Of a stretch of DNA of 64,000 nt, positions 1 through 10,593 are shown piece after piece. The notes under the pieces are model-generated. The model searched no databases. It had not been told where the DNA came from and saw nothing but the letters and a program-made list of their open reading frames with translations. Both the position numbers and the translations under genes were made by a program. Origin of the DNA: Streptomyces globisporus (GTDB lineage Bacteria; Actinomycetota; Actinomycetes; Streptomycetales; Streptomycetaceae); NCBI GenBank assembly GCA_014649555.1, contig BMTG01000007.1, positions 186,001 through 250,000 of the forward strand. The letters run 5' to 3'. Position 1 is the first letter of the stretch, and each line of letters opens with the position of its first letter.

Positions 1-126
1 CCGGCCGTGGGAGCGCCCTCCGGAAGGCCGGTTCGGGGGCTGCGGCGGCTGCCCCGGATCCCCGTACACTCCCGGCCGTGGCTCGTACGGAGCACCGAAG
101 CCCTGCTGCGGTGGCGGCTGCGACAT
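1..126 (-). CDS. N-terminus of an unidentified Pro/Gln/Gly-rich protein (cut by window edge)
   Basis: An ATG at 126 on the minus strand opens a frame that stays open for 42 codons to the window edge. It begins MSQPPPQQGFGAPYEPRPG and remains rich in Pro, Gln, Gly and Tyr. A GGGGGA ribosome-binding site lies about 8 bases upstream of the ATG. Such low-complexity N-termini are common ahead of a membrane segment or beta-propeller in Streptomyces proteins, but the functional part lies outside the window, so no product is assigned. Confidence 0.5.
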   Translation of the reverse strand, partial: MSQPPPQQGFGAPYEPRPGVYGDPGQPPQPPNRPSGGRSHGR

Positions 127-201
127 CGGTGTGGTCCCCCTCGAACGTACGGTCACTGCCGTCCCGTTCTACCACCCGCCCCACCGGCCCCACGGGTCCG
201 G

Positions 202-2019
<1,818 letters not shown>

Positions 2020-2265
2020 TTCACTCCTGTCCCGGGGGTCCCTGCGGCGAGGACCGCTCGACGTACCAGAGTAGTCGCCGCGCGAGGTGCGCCGGCGTGC
2101 CGCGATCGATCATGGGGAGAAGCCCCAGGTCGGAGCGGTGCGGACGACATCCGACGACATTCGGGGTGGGGACTTCACAACGATGACGCGTGGGACGGGG
2201 CGGAGACGGCCGGGACGAGCCGGCGAAGAAGAGCCTCAAGCTCGGCTGACCGGCCCCGCCGCCCT

Positions 2266-3585
2266 CTACGGCGTTCCCCGCCCCGCCCGCTCCACCAGCA
2301 GCCACCCGCCCAGCGTCATCGCGACGGCGGCCGGGGCGCTGACCGGGATCGCGATCAGCAGGGCCGTGCGGCCGTCCAGCAGGCCGTTGAAGCCGACCAT
2401 GGACAGGCCGAGGACGCCGAGCAGGCAGAGCGTCGCGCCGAGGGCCGCGAGCGGGCCGTGGCCCTGAACGGGGGCTGAGGCGGCCGGGCGTTCGAAGGTG
2501 CGGAAGGCGGTGACCAGAGCCGCGGTCAGGGCCGCCGCGAGGGCGAGGCGCAGCGGGACCTGGGTCCACCAGGCGGCCGACGCGGGCTCGGGCAGGTCGA
2601 CGTCCAGGGCGAGCAGCGCCCCGTACACCCCGAACATCGCCGTGAGGTGCCAGAGGAACGCGGTCATGGCCACCCCGTTGGCCGCCACCACCGTGCGCCA
2701 GACGCGGGGGCGCTCCAGCAGGCGGGCGGCCGGGGCGCGGAGCAGTTCGACAGCGCCGACGAGCCAGAGGCCGTGGGCCAGCAGGGCGAGGGTGGGCGGG
2801 GCCATGTTGCTGACCTTCTCGCCGGGCATTCCGACCATCGAGAGCGGGTACGGGCCCAGCGCCACCAGTGCGGTCGCGGCGATCAGGCCGCCACCGGCGA
2901 GCAGGGCGGCGCGGCGCAGGCGGATGCGGCCGTCGGCGCGCAGGAAGCCGAGCTGGTGGACCGCCAGCCAGACGAACGCGAAGTTGAGGAACTCGACGTA
3001 CGGGACTCCGGCGGCGAACCGCAGGACGTCCACCGCGACCGCCGCGCCCGCCAGACCCGCGAACGCCCCCCAGCCGTACCGCTCGTGCAGCCTCAGCAGC
3101 GGCGGGGTGAAGGCGACCATCGCCAGGTAGATCCCGATGAACCACAGCGGCTGGGTCACCATGCGCAGCGTCACGCCGGTCAGCCCGCCGCCCTCGCCGA
3201 GGAGTTGGACCAGCAGCGCCGCCGCGCCCCAGACCAGGACGAAGACCATGGTGGGGCGCAGCAGCCGCTGGAGGCGGGCGCGCAGGAAGGCGGAGTAGAC
3301 GGAGTCCTCGGACCCCTCGGGGCGCTTGCGGAGCAGGGAACGGTAGGACAGCGCGTGCGAGAAGCCGCCGACGAAGAAGAACACCGGCATGACCTGGAGC
3401 AGCCAGGTCAGCGGCTGGAGCGCCGGGACGACGGCGAGGAGGTTGCCCACCCCGTCCGGCGTGACGGCGGCCATCAGCCAGTGGCCGAGGACGACCGCGC
3501 CGAGCGAGCCGACCCGGAGGAGGTCGACGTAACGGTCCCGGGTGGCGGGCGTCGCCCCGGCCAGTTCACGAACACTTGATCCCAT
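2266..3585 (-). CDS. Acyltransferase-3 family membrane protein
   Basis: 439-aa integral membrane protein. The N-terminus RDRYVDLLRVGSLGAVVLGHW carries the His at the end of the first membrane segment that is typical of the acyltransferase-3 family (O-acetylation of surface glycans or secondary metabolites). The rest alternates hydrophobic helices with short Arg-rich loops, around ten segments, including a FFFVGGFSH motif near residue 70 common in this family. The substrate cannot be inferred. The gene lies between the ABC-F gene and the ispE-rsmA-rpf operon on the same strand but is separated from ispE by a strong terminator-like hairpin, so it probably has its own promoter. No convincing Shine-Dalgarno precedes the ATG at 3585; a GTG four codons in is an alternative. 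Confidence 0.85.
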   Translation of the reverse strand: MGSSVRELAGATPATRDRYVDLLRVGSLGAVVLGHWLMAAVTPDGVGNLLAVVPALQPLTWLLQVMPVFFFVGGFSHALSYRSLLRKRPEGSEDSVYSAFLRARLQRLLRPTMVFVLVWGAAALLVQLLGEGGGLTGVTLRMVTQPLWFIGIYLAMVAFTPPLLRLHERYGWGAFAGLAGAAVAVDVLRFAAGVPYVEFLNFAFVWLAVHQLGFLRADGRIRLRRAALLAGGGLIAATALVALGPYPLSMVGMPGEKVSNMAPPTLALLAHGLWLVGAVELLRAPAARLLERPRVWRTVVAANGVAMTAFLWHLTAMFGVYGALLALDVDLPEPASAAWWTQVPLRLALAAALTAALVTAFRTFERPAASAPVQGHGPLAALGATLCLLGVLGLSMVGFNGLLDGRTALLIAIPVSAPAAVAMTLGGWLLVERAGRGTP

Positions 3586-3621
3586 GCCCGTACGGTCGCG
3601 CGAGCCGGGTGGGGTGCGGCA

Positions 3622-3660
3622 GCGTCCTCGTACTCACGTGGGCGGTGAGTACGAGGACGC
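3622..3660 (-). terminator. Terminator-like hairpin after ispE
   Basis: Perfect inverted repeat: 16-base arms at 3622-3637 and 3645-3660 around a 7-base loop. It lies immediately 3' of the ispE stop codon on the minus strand and closes the rpf-rsmA-ispE operon. There is no strong U-tract, as is usual in Streptomyces. Confidence 0.75.
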
Positions 3661-3670
3661 CGTGTACGGG

Positions 3671-4570
3671 TCAGATCACGTGCGCGCCCGGCGCGGGCGA
3701 GGCCGCCACCCGCGTGTTGCGGCAGGTCCCGGACGTCAGCAGCGCGGCCGCCACCTTCTCGGCCGTCTCCGCGTCCGGCACGAGGAACGCGGTCGTCGGC
3801 CCGGAGCCGGAGACGAGCGCTGCGAGCGCCCCCGCTTCCGTGCCCGCCGCCAGCGTGTCCGCGAGGGACGGGCGCAGGGAGAGCGCGGCCGGCTGGAGGT
3901 CGTTGCTCAGGGCTCCCGCGAGTGCGCCGGAGTCGCCGGAGCGCAGGGCGGCCAGGAGGGCGGGGGACGCGGTCGGTCCGGGGACCTCGGTGTCGGCGGT
4001 GAGGCGGTCGAACTCGCCGTAGACGGCGGGCGTGGAGAGGCCCCCGTCCGCCACCGCGAAGACCCAGTGGAACGTGCCGCCGACCTCGATCGGGGTCAGC
4101 TTCTCACCGCGTCCCGTACCGAGCGCGGCCCCGCCCACCAGGCTGAACGGCACGTCGCTGCCCAGTTCGGCGCAGATGGCCAACAGCTCGTCGCGGCTCG
4201 CGCCCGTTCCCCACAGGGCGTCGCAGGCGACCAGGGCGGCCGCCCCGTCGGCGCTGCCGCCGGCCATGCCGCCCGCGACCGGGATGTCCTTGGCGATGTG
4301 CAGGTGGACGGCGGGGTCGATGCCGTACCGCTCGGCGAGCGCGAGGGCGGCCCGGGCGGCGAGGTTGGTGGTGTCCAGCGGGACCTGGGCGGCGTCCGGG
4401 CCCGAGCAGGTGATGCGCAGCTCGTCGGCGGGGGTCGCGGTGACCTCGTCGTACAGGCCGACGGCGAGGAAGACGTTGGCCAGGTCGTGGAAGCCGTCGG
4501 GGCGGGCGGCGCCCACCGCGAGCTGGACGTTGACCTTGGCGGGGACGCGGACGGTGACGGCGGCGGTCAT
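3671..4570 (-). CDS. ispE: 4-(cytidine 5'-diphospho)-2-C-methyl-D-erythritol kinase
   Basis: 299-aa GHMP-family kinase of the non-mevalonate (MEP) isoprenoid pathway. It phosphorylates CDP-methylerythritol on the 2-hydroxyl using ATP. The N-terminal AKVN places the catalytic Lys at residue 12. The glycine-rich GHMP loop [16 protein letters not shown] lies at about 97-112, and GSDVPF carries the probable catalytic Asp at 139. Length is normal for actinobacterial IspE. Its start codon overlaps the rsmA stop by four bases (ATGA), so the two are translationally coupled, the usual Streptomyces arrangement. MEP-pathway isoprenoids feed undecaprenyl and polyprenyl phosphates, the latter used by the mannosyltransferase encoded 10 kb away. 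Confidence 0.95.
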   Translation of the reverse strand: MTAAVTVRVPAKVNVQLAVGAARPDGFHDLANVFLAVGLYDEVTATPADELRITCSGPDAAQVPLDTTNLAARAALALAERYGIDPAVHLHIAKDIPVAGGMAGGSADGAAALVACDALWGTGASRDELLAICAELGSDVPFSLVGGAALGTGRGEKLTPIEVGGTFHWVFAVADGGLSTPAVYGEFDRLTADTEVPGPTASPALLAALRSGDSGALAGALSNDLQPAALSLRPSLADTLAAGTEAGALAALVSGSGPTTAFLVPDAETAEKVAAALLTSGTCRNTRVAASPAPGAHVI

Positions 4571-5439
4571 CCGGACACCTCCGGCTTGTGCTCCGCGATC
4601 GCCGCGAACTCCTCCACCGTCAGCGCCTCCCCGCGCGCCTGCGGCGAGATCCCGGCGGCGACGAGCGCGGCCTCGGCAGCGGGTGCGGAACCGGCCCAGC
4701 CGGACAGGGCGGCGCGCAGCGTCTTGCGGCGCTGGGCGAACGCCGCGTCCACCACCGCGAAGACCTCGGCGCGGGAGGCCTTCGTGGCGAGCGGCTCGGT
4801 GCGGCGGACGAGCGAGACGAGCCCGGAGTCGACGTTCGGGGCGGGCCAGAACACGTTGCGGCCGATCGCCCCGGCGCGCTTCACGTCCGCGTACCAGTTG
4901 GCCTTCACCGACGGCACGCCGTAGACCTTGTTGCCCGGGCGGGCGGCGAGGCGGTCGGCGACCTCGGCCTGGACCATGACGAGGGTCCGCTCGATGCTGG
5001 GGAAGCGCTCCAGCATGGTGAGCAGGACGGGCACGGCCACGTTGTACGGGAGGTTCGCGACGAGCGCGGTCGGCGCGGGGCCCGGCAGCTCGGTGACCAG
5101 CATCGCGTCGGAGTGGACGAGGGCGAAGCGGTCGGCGCGCTCCGGCATCCGGGCCTGGACCGTGGCGGGCAGCGCGGCCGCGAGCACGTCGTCGATCTCG
5201 ACGGCGATCACCCGGTCCGCCGCCTCCAGCAGCGCCAGGGTCAGCGAGCCGAGCCCGGGCCCCACCTCGACGACCACGTCGTCCGGGCGGACCTCGGCCG
5301 TGCGCACGATGCGGCGGACGGTGTTGGCGTCGATGACGAAGTTCTGACCGCGCTGCTTCGTGGGGCGTACGCCCAGCGTCGCGGCCAGGTCGCGGATGTC
5401 TGCGGGCCCCAGGAGGGCGTCGGGCTCTGTGCTGCTCAC
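4567..5439 (-). CDS. rsmA: 16S rRNA (adenine1518-N6/adenine1519-N6)-dimethyltransferase RsmA (KsgA)
   Basis: 290-aa SAM-dependent methyltransferase that dimethylates two adjacent adenosines in the 3' hairpin of 16S rRNA during small-subunit maturation. Its absence gives kasugamycin resistance in other bacteria. Family motifs are clear: KQRGQNFV near residue 28, the SAM loop [11 protein letters not shown] at about 58-68, acidic VEIDD about 20 residues later, and the target-base motif NLPYNVA at about 128-134. The gene overlaps the upstream rpf by four bases and ispE by four bases, giving an rpf-rsmA-ispE operon. Start ATG at 5439. Confidence 0.96.
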   Translation of the reverse strand: MSSTEPDALLGPADIRDLAATLGVRPTKQRGQNFVIDANTVRRIVRTAEVRPDDVVVEVGPGLGSLTLALLEAADRVIAVEIDDVLAAALPATVQARMPERADRFALVHSDAMLVTELPGPAPTALVANLPYNVAVPVLLTMLERFPSIERTLVMVQAEVADRLAARPGNKVYGVPSVKANWYADVKRAGAIGRNVFWPAPNVDSGLVSLVRRTEPLATKASRAEVFAVVDAAFAQRRKTLRAALSGWAGSAPAAEAALVAAGISPQARGEALTVEEFAAIAEHKPEVSG

Positions 5440-6785
5440 CCGGTAAGCCTACGGCCGCAGTGGGGCCACGGACTCGCCCCCCGCTGCACGTACAGCTTCT
5501 TCGCCCGGAACGTCTGCTCGGCGGCGGGCGCGTCCTGGGGGCGTCCGCCGCCGCCGAGGGACTGCCAGGTCTGCGTGTCGAACTGGTACAGCCCGCCGTA
5601 CGTGCCGCTCGGGTCGACCGCGTCGGCGCGCCCGCCCGACTCGCAGGCGGCGAGCGCGGACCAGTTCAGCCCGTCCGCCCCGGCGACGGAGTCGGGCCGC
5701 TGCCGGGTGCCGGTGCGCACGACGCGGCTCTCCGGCAGGTGGACCAGCTCCTCGGCCGTCCGGCGCGGCTTCTGCCGGACGCCGTTGACGGTCCGGACCG
5801 CGTACGTGACCCGGCGTACGCCGTTGCGGCCCGCGCGCTCGATGACCTCGGTCCCCCGGAACAGCTCGGGATCCTCGCTGCGCTCGACGGCGTACGGGAC
5901 CGTCTCCTCGCGCACCTCGCGGGTGTCGGTGATGCGCATGACGGAGATCGTCTGGCCGTCGCGCGGGAAGCTCGCCGGGGCGACGGAGGTGGTGTCCTGG
6001 CCGTGCAGGGTGATGCCCGCCTCGGCGAGGGCCTCGTGGACGGTGGCGGCGTTGGTGCGCAGGGTGCGTTCCTGGCCGTCGGCCATGAAGGTCACGGCGC
6101 GTTCGGTGCGGACGGTGAGCGTCAGGCCGGTGCGGGCGATCCGGGTGGAGCGGGCGGCGGAGAGGTGCGCCCCCTCGGCCCGGATCCCGAACTCGCGCAG
6201 CGCCCCGGCCACCGTGTCGGCGGTGGTCCAGATCCGGTGGCGGACGCCGTCGAGGGTGAGGGTGACGGGCCGCCCGTACCGGACGACGACCTCGTCGCCG
6301 TGGTCGAGGCCGGCGCCGGGGTCCGGGGAGACGCGGTCGTGCGCGCCGACGGTGACGCCTTCCTCCTCCAGCAGCTCGGTGACGTCGTCGGCGAAGGTGT
6401 GCAGGGTCCGGGGTGAGCCGTCGACCTCCAGCCGGACGGCCTTGTCGTGGGCGACGAACGCGGTGGTGCCGCCGGCCAGGAACGCGACGACCAGGGCCCG
6501 GGGGACGAGCCGGCTCAGCTTCAGGTTCTCGGGGTCGACGATTACGCGTCTCCGGCGGCGCTTGGCGGCCCGCCGGGCGTCGGCGCGAGTGGAGCCCTGC
6601 CGGGGCACCGCGGTGGGCTGCGGCGGGCCGTCGGGCGCGGTGTCGACGAGCGGGGCGTCGACGAGCGGGACGTCGACCATGGTCGGGGCGTGCGCGGCGG
6701 GGCGCGTCCACATCCCGTCGGCCAGCGTCAGCTGCTCATGGAACGCGTCGAGACGCCTGTCCTGCGAAGTGTTCACGCCGTTCAC
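5436..6785 (-). CDS. Resuscitation-promoting factor (DUF348-G5-transglycosylase)
   Basis: 449-aa cell-wall-active protein. After an Arg/Lys-rich cytoplasmic N-terminus there is one signal-anchor segment at about 95-115. Three DUF348 (ubiquitin-like) repeats, a G5 domain and a C-terminal Rpf lysozyme-like domain follow. The Rpf domain contains ACESGG with the catalytic Glu, then YGGLYQFD, and ends with a Cys that probably pairs with the first. This is the RpfB-type architecture. It cleaves peptidoglycan glycan strands to help germination or regrowth; from memory, the S. coelicolor gene next to rsmA is called RpfE, which I have not checked. Starts are GTG: the one used here (6785) or GTG 9 bases downstream. 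First gene of the rpf-rsmA-ispE operon; the 107 bases upstream should carry the promoter. Confidence 0.92.
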   Translation of the reverse strand: MNGVNTSQDRRLDAFHEQLTLADGMWTRPAAHAPTMVDVPLVDAPLVDTAPDGPPQPTAVPRQGSTRADARRAAKRRRRRVIVDPENLKLSRLVPRALVVAFLAGGTTAFVAHDKAVRLEVDGSPRTLHTFADDVTELLEEEGVTVGAHDRVSPDPGAGLDHGDEVVVRYGRPVTLTLDGVRHRIWTTADTVAGALREFGIRAEGAHLSAARSTRIARTGLTLTVRTERAVTFMADGQERTLRTNAATVHEALAEAGITLHGQDTTSVAPASFPRDGQTISVMRITDTREVREETVPYAVERSEDPELFRGTEVIERAGRNGVRRVTYAVRTVNGVRQKPRRTAEELVHLPESRVVRTGTRQRPDSVAGADGLNWSALAACESGGRADAVDPSGTYGGLYQFDTQTWQSLGGGGRPQDAPAAEQTFRAKKLYVQRGASPWPHCGRRLTG

Positions 6786-6892
6786 GCCGCTCCTGAAGAT
6801 CCGCCCGCTGCCGCCCCGTCGTGGCCGGGGACGATAGCGGAGCAGCGGTGACTCTCCAAAGCCACACAGCTACAGAGCGTGTCCGACTGCGG

Positions 6893-7759
6893 TCAGAAGT
6901 CGAACGCCCGCGCCGTGTTGTCGTAGATCGCGGCGGCCAGCACGTCCTCCTCCAGCCCCTTCACCTCGGCCATCGCGCGGAGCGTGACGGGGATGAGGTA
7001 GGGCGCGTTGGGCCGTCCGCGATACGGCGCGGGAGTGAGGAAGGGGGCGTCCGTCTCGACGAGGACCAGTTCGGCCGGGGCGACGGCGAGGGCGTCTCGC
7101 AGCGGCTGGGCGTTCTTGAAGGTCACGTTGCCCGCGAAGGACATGAAGTACCCGGCCCGCGCGCAGATCCGGGCCATGTCCGCGTCGCCGGAGTAGCAGT
7201 GGAACACCGTCCGCTCGGGCGCGCCCGCGTCCGCCAGCACCCGCAGGACGTCCGCGTGCGCGTCGCGGTCGTGGATGACAAGTGCCTTGCCGTGCCGCTT
7301 GGCGATCTCGATGTGGGCCCGGAAGGACTCCTCCTGGGCGGCGACGCCCTCGGGGCCCGTACGGAAGAAGTCCAGGCCCGTCTCGCCGACCCCGCGTACG
7401 TGGTCGAGGGCGGCCAGCGCGTCGATCTCCGCGAGCGCCTCGTCCAGCGCCGCCTTGCCGCCGGGCTCCCGTGCCCCCTGCCGCGCGGTGCCGTCCGGAT
7501 CGCCGTGGACGATGCGCGGGGCCTCGTTGGGGTGCAGGGCGACCGAGGCGTGGACGGCGGGGTGGGCCGCCGCGGTCTCGGCGGCCCAGCGGGAGCCGGC
7601 CACGTCGCAGCCCACCTGGACGACGGTGGTCACGTTCACCGCGGCGGCCCGGGCGAGGGCCTCCTCGACGGTGGCGTCCTGCATGTCCAGGTGGGTGTGG
7701 GAGTCGGCGACCGGAACCCGCAGGGGCTCGGGCAGCGGCGGGGCTTCGGTACGGCTCAT
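6893..7759 (-). CDS. TatD family metal-dependent hydrolase (DNase)
   Basis: 288-aa TIM-barrel hydrolase. Metal-binding motifs are DSHTHLD (HxH at 21 and 23), a Glu in VRGVGETGLD, FHCYSG, and the ETDAPFLTP motif near the C-terminus, matching TatD 3'-5' DNases and amidohydrolase-like deoxyribonucleases. A longer frame runs upstream to 8014, but it crosses the neighbouring gene. The ATG at 7759 begins right before the conserved domain, so that start is used. Unusually, the start codon is the last element of a perfect 19-bp hairpin (7758-7803) and no Shine-Dalgarno is visible outside it, so initiation may be structure-controlled or leaderless. Confidence 0.92.
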   Translation of the reverse strand: MSRTEAPPLPEPLRVPVADSHTHLDMQDATVEEALARAAAVNVTTVVQVGCDVAGSRWAAETAAAHPAVHASVALHPNEAPRIVHGDPDGTARQGAREPGGKAALDEALAEIDALAALDHVRGVGETGLDFFRTGPEGVAAQEESFRAHIEIAKRHGKALVIHDRDAHADVLRVLADAGAPERTVFHCYSGDADMARICARAGYFMSFAGNVTFKNAQPLRDALAVAPAELVLVETDAPFLTPAPYRGRPNAPYLIPVTLRAMAEVKGLEEDVLAAAIYDNTARAFDF

Positions 7760-7803
7760 GCCGACGATCGTACGAGGGCCCGGCCTCGTACGATCGTCGG
7801 CAT
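7758..7803 (-). promoter_or_regulatory. Perfect 19-bp hairpin abutting the tatD start codon
   Basis: Inverted repeat with 19-base identical arms at 7758-7776 and 7785-7803 and an 8-base G/C loop. In the minus-strand transcript it lies between the zinc-ribbon gene (stop at 7821) and tatD, and its 3' arm ends inside the tatD ATG. It could terminate the upstream transcript, occlude tatD translation, or act as an operator. The outer arms (ATGCCGACGATCGTACGAG) are richer in A/T than the surroundings. Confidence 0.7.
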
Positions 7804-7820
7804 CCGGCCCGCCGGCACCG

Positions 7821-8192
7821 TCACCTGCGGTGGAACGGGTGCAGCAGGTCGGACAGCCGCCAGTGCCGGTCCGGCGTGGCGGCGGTCGAGACCGTACGGT
7901 CCTTCGCGCCGCTCTCCGAGGCCTGCGGCGTCTGCTGCTTCCGCAGCAGCTCCTGGACGCCCGCGACCCGCCCCGCCCGCATGATGCGCACCACATGTCC
8001 GCCGCAGTTGCCACAGGTGGGCGTGGAGAGCGGCGACGGCACCCGCTCCCCGTCCGCCGTGTAGACGACGAACGCGTGGCCGTCCACGTCGACGTGGTGC
8101 TCTATCTCGTAGGACTGCTCCCAGCCGTACCCGCACTTCATGCAGGCGAAGGCGTACGCCTCATGGACAGTGGTCGCTGCGATCTCGCTCAT
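7821..8192 (-). CDS. Small zinc-ribbon protein of unknown function
   Basis: 123-aa soluble protein with two CxxC pairs: CMKC near residue 17 and CGNC near residue 71. The pairs flank a beta-rich stretch (YEIEHHVDVDGHAFVVY) and so form a likely treble-clef or zinc-ribbon. The C-terminal half is polar and ends LLHPFHRR. I do not recognise a named family; conserved hypothetical zinc-ribbon proteins of this size are common in Streptomyces. The ATG at 8192 is chosen because the conserved-looking sequence starts there; the frame stays open upstream to 8534 but in low-complexity Arg/Gly text. It lies upstream of tatD on the same strand, separated by the 19-bp hairpin. Confidence 0.7.
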   Translation of the reverse strand: MSEIAATTVHEAYAFACMKCGYGWEQSYEIEHHVDVDGHAFVVYTADGERVPSPLSTPTCGNCGGHVVRIMRAGRVAGVQELLRKQQTPQASESGAKDRTVSTAATPDRHWRLSDLLHPFHRR

Positions 8193-8643
8193 GCCTGCTC
8201 CTCTTGTCCGCCGGACACGCGCTCCGGGGACGGCCGGCCCGCACGAGGGGTTCGAACGGGTGGCCCGTCCCTTCCAGTGGACACCTGCACCCGGATGGAC
8301 GCACCAGCTCAGAGGCATTGTTGATGCGTTCTTGGCCTCCTTTGGCCGCCCTTTGCCAACGCATGGCGAGGGTGAGGACCGCGGCTGGACAGCCCGTGAC
8401 CGCAGCCGCATTGAGCGCCCCCGAGCGCGCCCGCCGCCGGGTGCGAACGCGCCCGCGTACCACCCCCGCCCGCCCCCTCCTTGTCCCTTGAATTCTCGGG
8501 CTTTCGCCCCACCCGGCCCACATGAATTCAGCATTCAATTGAATACGCGATTTACCCTTCCGGCGCTCCCGATTTGCGACGCCCCCATTCCTCCTTTTCA
8601 CTCATTACGTCCACCCCATTTCCCACAGGACGGGGAACAACCC
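8193..8643. other. 451-bp divergent intergenic region ahead of the peptide cassette
   Basis: No credible gene. It separates the minus-strand zinc-ribbon gene from the plus-strand peptide cassette and must hold both promoters. Base composition drops sharply after about 8485, where a set of AT-rich palindromes lies. An imperfect repeat with ATGCGTT (8324-8330) and AACGCAT (8358-8364) ends could form a hairpin in the 5' leader of the minus-strand gene. A GGACGGGG ribosome-binding site lies 8-15 bases before the peptide start at 8644. Confidence 0.6.
8489..8544. promoter_or_regulatory. Cluster of AT-rich palindromes upstream of the peptide cassette
   Basis: Two TGAATTC elements (8489-8495 and 8523-8529, the second extended to the 8-bp palindrome TGAATTCA at 8523-8530) and a perfect 12-bp palindrome ATTCAATTGAAT at 8533-8544. 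Such A/T sequence is rare in this genome. The position, 100-155 bases before the peptide start, suits a regulator operator or promoter. The identity of the binding protein is unknown. Confidence 0.5.
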
Positions 8644-8820
8644 ATGTTCACCACGGACACCACTGCCACCGACATCGAGCTCGACCTCGACGCCGCTCTC
8701 AACCCCGGTGAGGTCGAAGGTCTGTACCGCGACTCCCGCGAGTGCGCCTACCTGGCGCTCCTCGCAGGCGGCGGAGCCCTGCTGCTCTCGCCTCCGACCC
8801 CGCGCCCGAAGAAGGGCTAG
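8644..8820 (+). CDS. 58-aa putative precursor or signalling peptide
   Basis: A GGACGGGG ribosome-binding site precedes the ATG. The peptide has an acidic N-terminal half (DTTATDIELDLDAALNP, five Asp and one Glu by residue 16), a single Cys at 34, a short hydrophobic run YLALLAGGGALLLS at 36-49 and a basic Pro-rich tail PPTPRPKKG. This polarity, acidic leader then compact hydrophobic core, is typical of RiPP precursors, and the GGG could be a processing site. It is the first gene of a tight operon with three proteins of unknown function and a serine hydrolase, which supports it being the substrate of the system. I do not recognise the family. Alternatives are a small membrane-active peptide or a quorum signal. 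Confidence 0.6.
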   Translation: MFTTDTTATDIELDLDAALNPGEVEGLYRDSRECAYLALLAGGGALLLSPPTPRPKKG

Positions 8821-8830
8821 TCGCCGGCAC

Positions 8831-9538
8831 ATGGACCAGAAACATGCTTCGTCGCCCCTGGCGGGTGCCGTGCATGACCTGGCAACAGAGGTGGTCCTCG
8901 CTCTTCGGAGCGGGGACCACCTCGCCACGGTGTGCGGCGCTGCGGGAATCGACGAGGAGAATCGGACCGGAATCGCGGCGGTACGGGTCATCGGGGCCGA
9001 CCTGCTGCTGCCGAGTGTTCTGTACGGACGCCATCCGCATCCGGGTGATGTCGCCGTACTCGACCGGGCGGTGCGGGAATTCCCGCCCAAGCCCGATGCT
9101 CCGGCCGCCACGGCCTGGAGCCACTGGCACATGATCTCCACGCTCCAGCGCATGGCGCCGCCCGCACCGGGAGCCACCGCGCCCGGCACGTATGCGGAGC
9201 CGGACGCCGCCTGGCTGGAGGAGGCCCCCTGGCAGGCGTTCACCCACCAGCTCTCGGTCCTCGCGCCGCTCGCCGTCCCGGCCGCCCCCTCGGCGGTGCA
9301 GCGGGCCGCGGCGAACCGGGCCGTCGACCTGTCGCGCGGCTTCGTCCGCGCGGTGCGGCGGCGCGACTGGCTCCAGGCGGCGGGCGCCGGCCGCTGGCTC
9401 GCGGCGACCGGCGGCGAACCGGCCACCCTGGGCCTGGACCGCGGCCTGGACTTCGTCGAGCTGATGGGCGGGCACGACCCCCGGGTGACCCTCCATGTGC
9501 GGGCCGCCCGGCTGATGGCCGAGGCGAGGGCCCGGTGA
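8831..9538 (+). CDS. Unrecognised 235-aa protein of the peptide cassette
   Basis: Begins ATG ten bases after the peptide gene and overlaps the next gene by four bases (GTGA), so it is translationally coupled. No membrane segment, signal peptide or cofactor-binding motif is visible. It is Ala/Arg/Leu/Trp-rich and helical. Notable spots are TAWSHWHMIS near residue 95, QAFTHQLSVLAP near 135, a VDLSRGFVRAVRRRDW stretch near 175 and VELMGGHDPRVTLHVRAAR close to the end. It is not obviously homologous to the next two proteins, although its size and placement suggest a partner subunit or adaptor. No function assigned. Confidence 0.75.
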   Translation: MDQKHASSPLAGAVHDLATEVVLALRSGDHLATVCGAAGIDEENRTGIAAVRVIGADLLLPSVLYGRHPHPGDVAVLDRAVREFPPKPDAPAATAWSHWHMISTLQRMAPPAPGATAPGTYAEPDAAWLEEAPWQAFTHQLSVLAPLAVPAAPSAVQRAAANRAVDLSRGFVRAVRRRDWLQAAGAGRWLAATGGEPATLGLDRGLDFVELMGGHDPRVTLHVRAARLMAEARAR

Positions 9539-10593
9539 CGACGACCGCGACCCAGGACCCGCAGGGCCGCCCCGGGGCCGGGGCGGACCCTGAGGGCCGC
9601 CGGAGCTGGGAACGCGCGCCCGGGGCCGCACTCGCCGTCCTCCCCGGCGTCCTGAGCTCCGCCCTCGCCTGGACCGACGCGCACCGCACCCGCTTCGCGC
9701 TCCCTGACGACGTCCTGGAACCCCACACCCAGGTCAACGCCACGCTGAAGCCGCTGGGCGAGCTGGCCCAGCTCGGCTCGACGATCCGCCGCACGACCGC
9801 CCCCGGCACCCCCGAGCACGAACGGGCCGGGGACCTCGTCGCGTACGCCTGGGAGCAGGTGCACGAGGGCGCCCTGCTCCTGGAGCTGCTGCGCGCGGAG
9901 CCGTTCGCCGCGTACCCGTACGAGATCTACGCCGCCTTCGCCGGGTACGGGCTGCGCCACGAGGGCTTCGAGGCGCTGGCCCGCCCGCTCACCGCGACCC
10001 GCGCCTGGGCCCACACCGAGCAGCACGCCAACCGCCAGCTGGGGCTGATCAACTCCGAGCGGCGGGTGGGGGTGGTGACCCATACGGACGCGGGCGGGGT
10101 GCTGTCCCGGACCTGGCTGGGCGGTCTGTCCGAGCCGTGGATGTTCGAGGGCCCCTCCGGCTACGCGCTGACCCACACCGTCTTCCACCTCACGGACTGG
10201 GGCCGGATGCCCGACCGGGTGCCGGAGAAGATCGACGGCTATCTGCGGACCTGGCTGCCCGCGTGGGCGGACGGCTGTCTGGAGAGCGGCCAGTGGGACC
10301 TGACCGGCGAGCTGCTGGCGGTGGCCGCGTCGCTGCCGGGCCCGGCTCCCGCGGAGCTGCTGGACGCGGTCTGGCCGGTGCTGGCCGACGTCCAGCACCC
10401 GACCGGCTGCGTCCCGGAGACCGGTGTGCCGGTCCAGGACCCCGCGCCGGACCCGTACCCCTTCATCGACTGCTACCACTCCACGCTCGTGACGGCCTTC
10501 GCCGCGGCCCTGTCCCTGAGGTCGCTGCGCGGCAACGGCGAGCGGGGCGAGACCGGCGGGGCCGCGCCCGGCCGGGAAAGGCACACCCCATGA
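9535..10593 (+). CDS. Cassette protein of unknown function, paralogue 1 (352 aa)
   Basis: GTG start overlapping the previous stop. It is clearly related to the next gene: shared blocks are LKPLGELAQLGSTI versus FKPLGELALIGKVI, LGLINSERRVGV versus LGLSAIERRFGV, EPWMFEGPSGYALTHTVFHL versus the matching block, WDLTGELLAVAASLPGP versus WDLLGELLVVDACLPEP, and a C-terminal CYHSTLVTAFAAAL. The shared THTVFHLTDWG (His-x3-His-x3-Asp) and the Tyr-His near the end could form a metal or catalytic site. I recall a Streptomyces family of this type under a DUF number (DUF6895) but could not check. No lanthipeptide, YcaO, radical-SAM or RRE motif is visible. Soluble. Confidence 0.78.
   Translation: MTTTATQDPQGRPGAGADPEGRRSWERAPGAALAVLPGVLSSALAWTDAHRTRFALPDDVLEPHTQVNATLKPLGELAQLGSTIRRTTAPGTPEHERAGDLVAYAWEQVHEGALLLELLRAEPFAAYPYEIYAAFAGYGLRHEGFEALARPLTATRAWAHTEQHANRQLGLINSERRVGVVTHTDAGGVLSRTWLGGLSEPWMFEGPSGYALTHTVFHLTDWGRMPDRVPEKIDGYLRTWLPAWADGCLESGQWDLTGELLAVAASLPGPAPAELLDAVWPVLADVQHPTGCVPETGVPVQDPAPDPYPFIDCYHSTLVTAFAAALSLRSLRGNGERGETGGAAPGRERHTP

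Noticed and set aside
6786-6892. c-di-AMP (ydaO-type) riboswitch upstream of the rpf gene
   Set aside because: Such riboswitches precede other Streptomyces rpf genes, but only about 107 bases are available here and the conserved motifs are not present.
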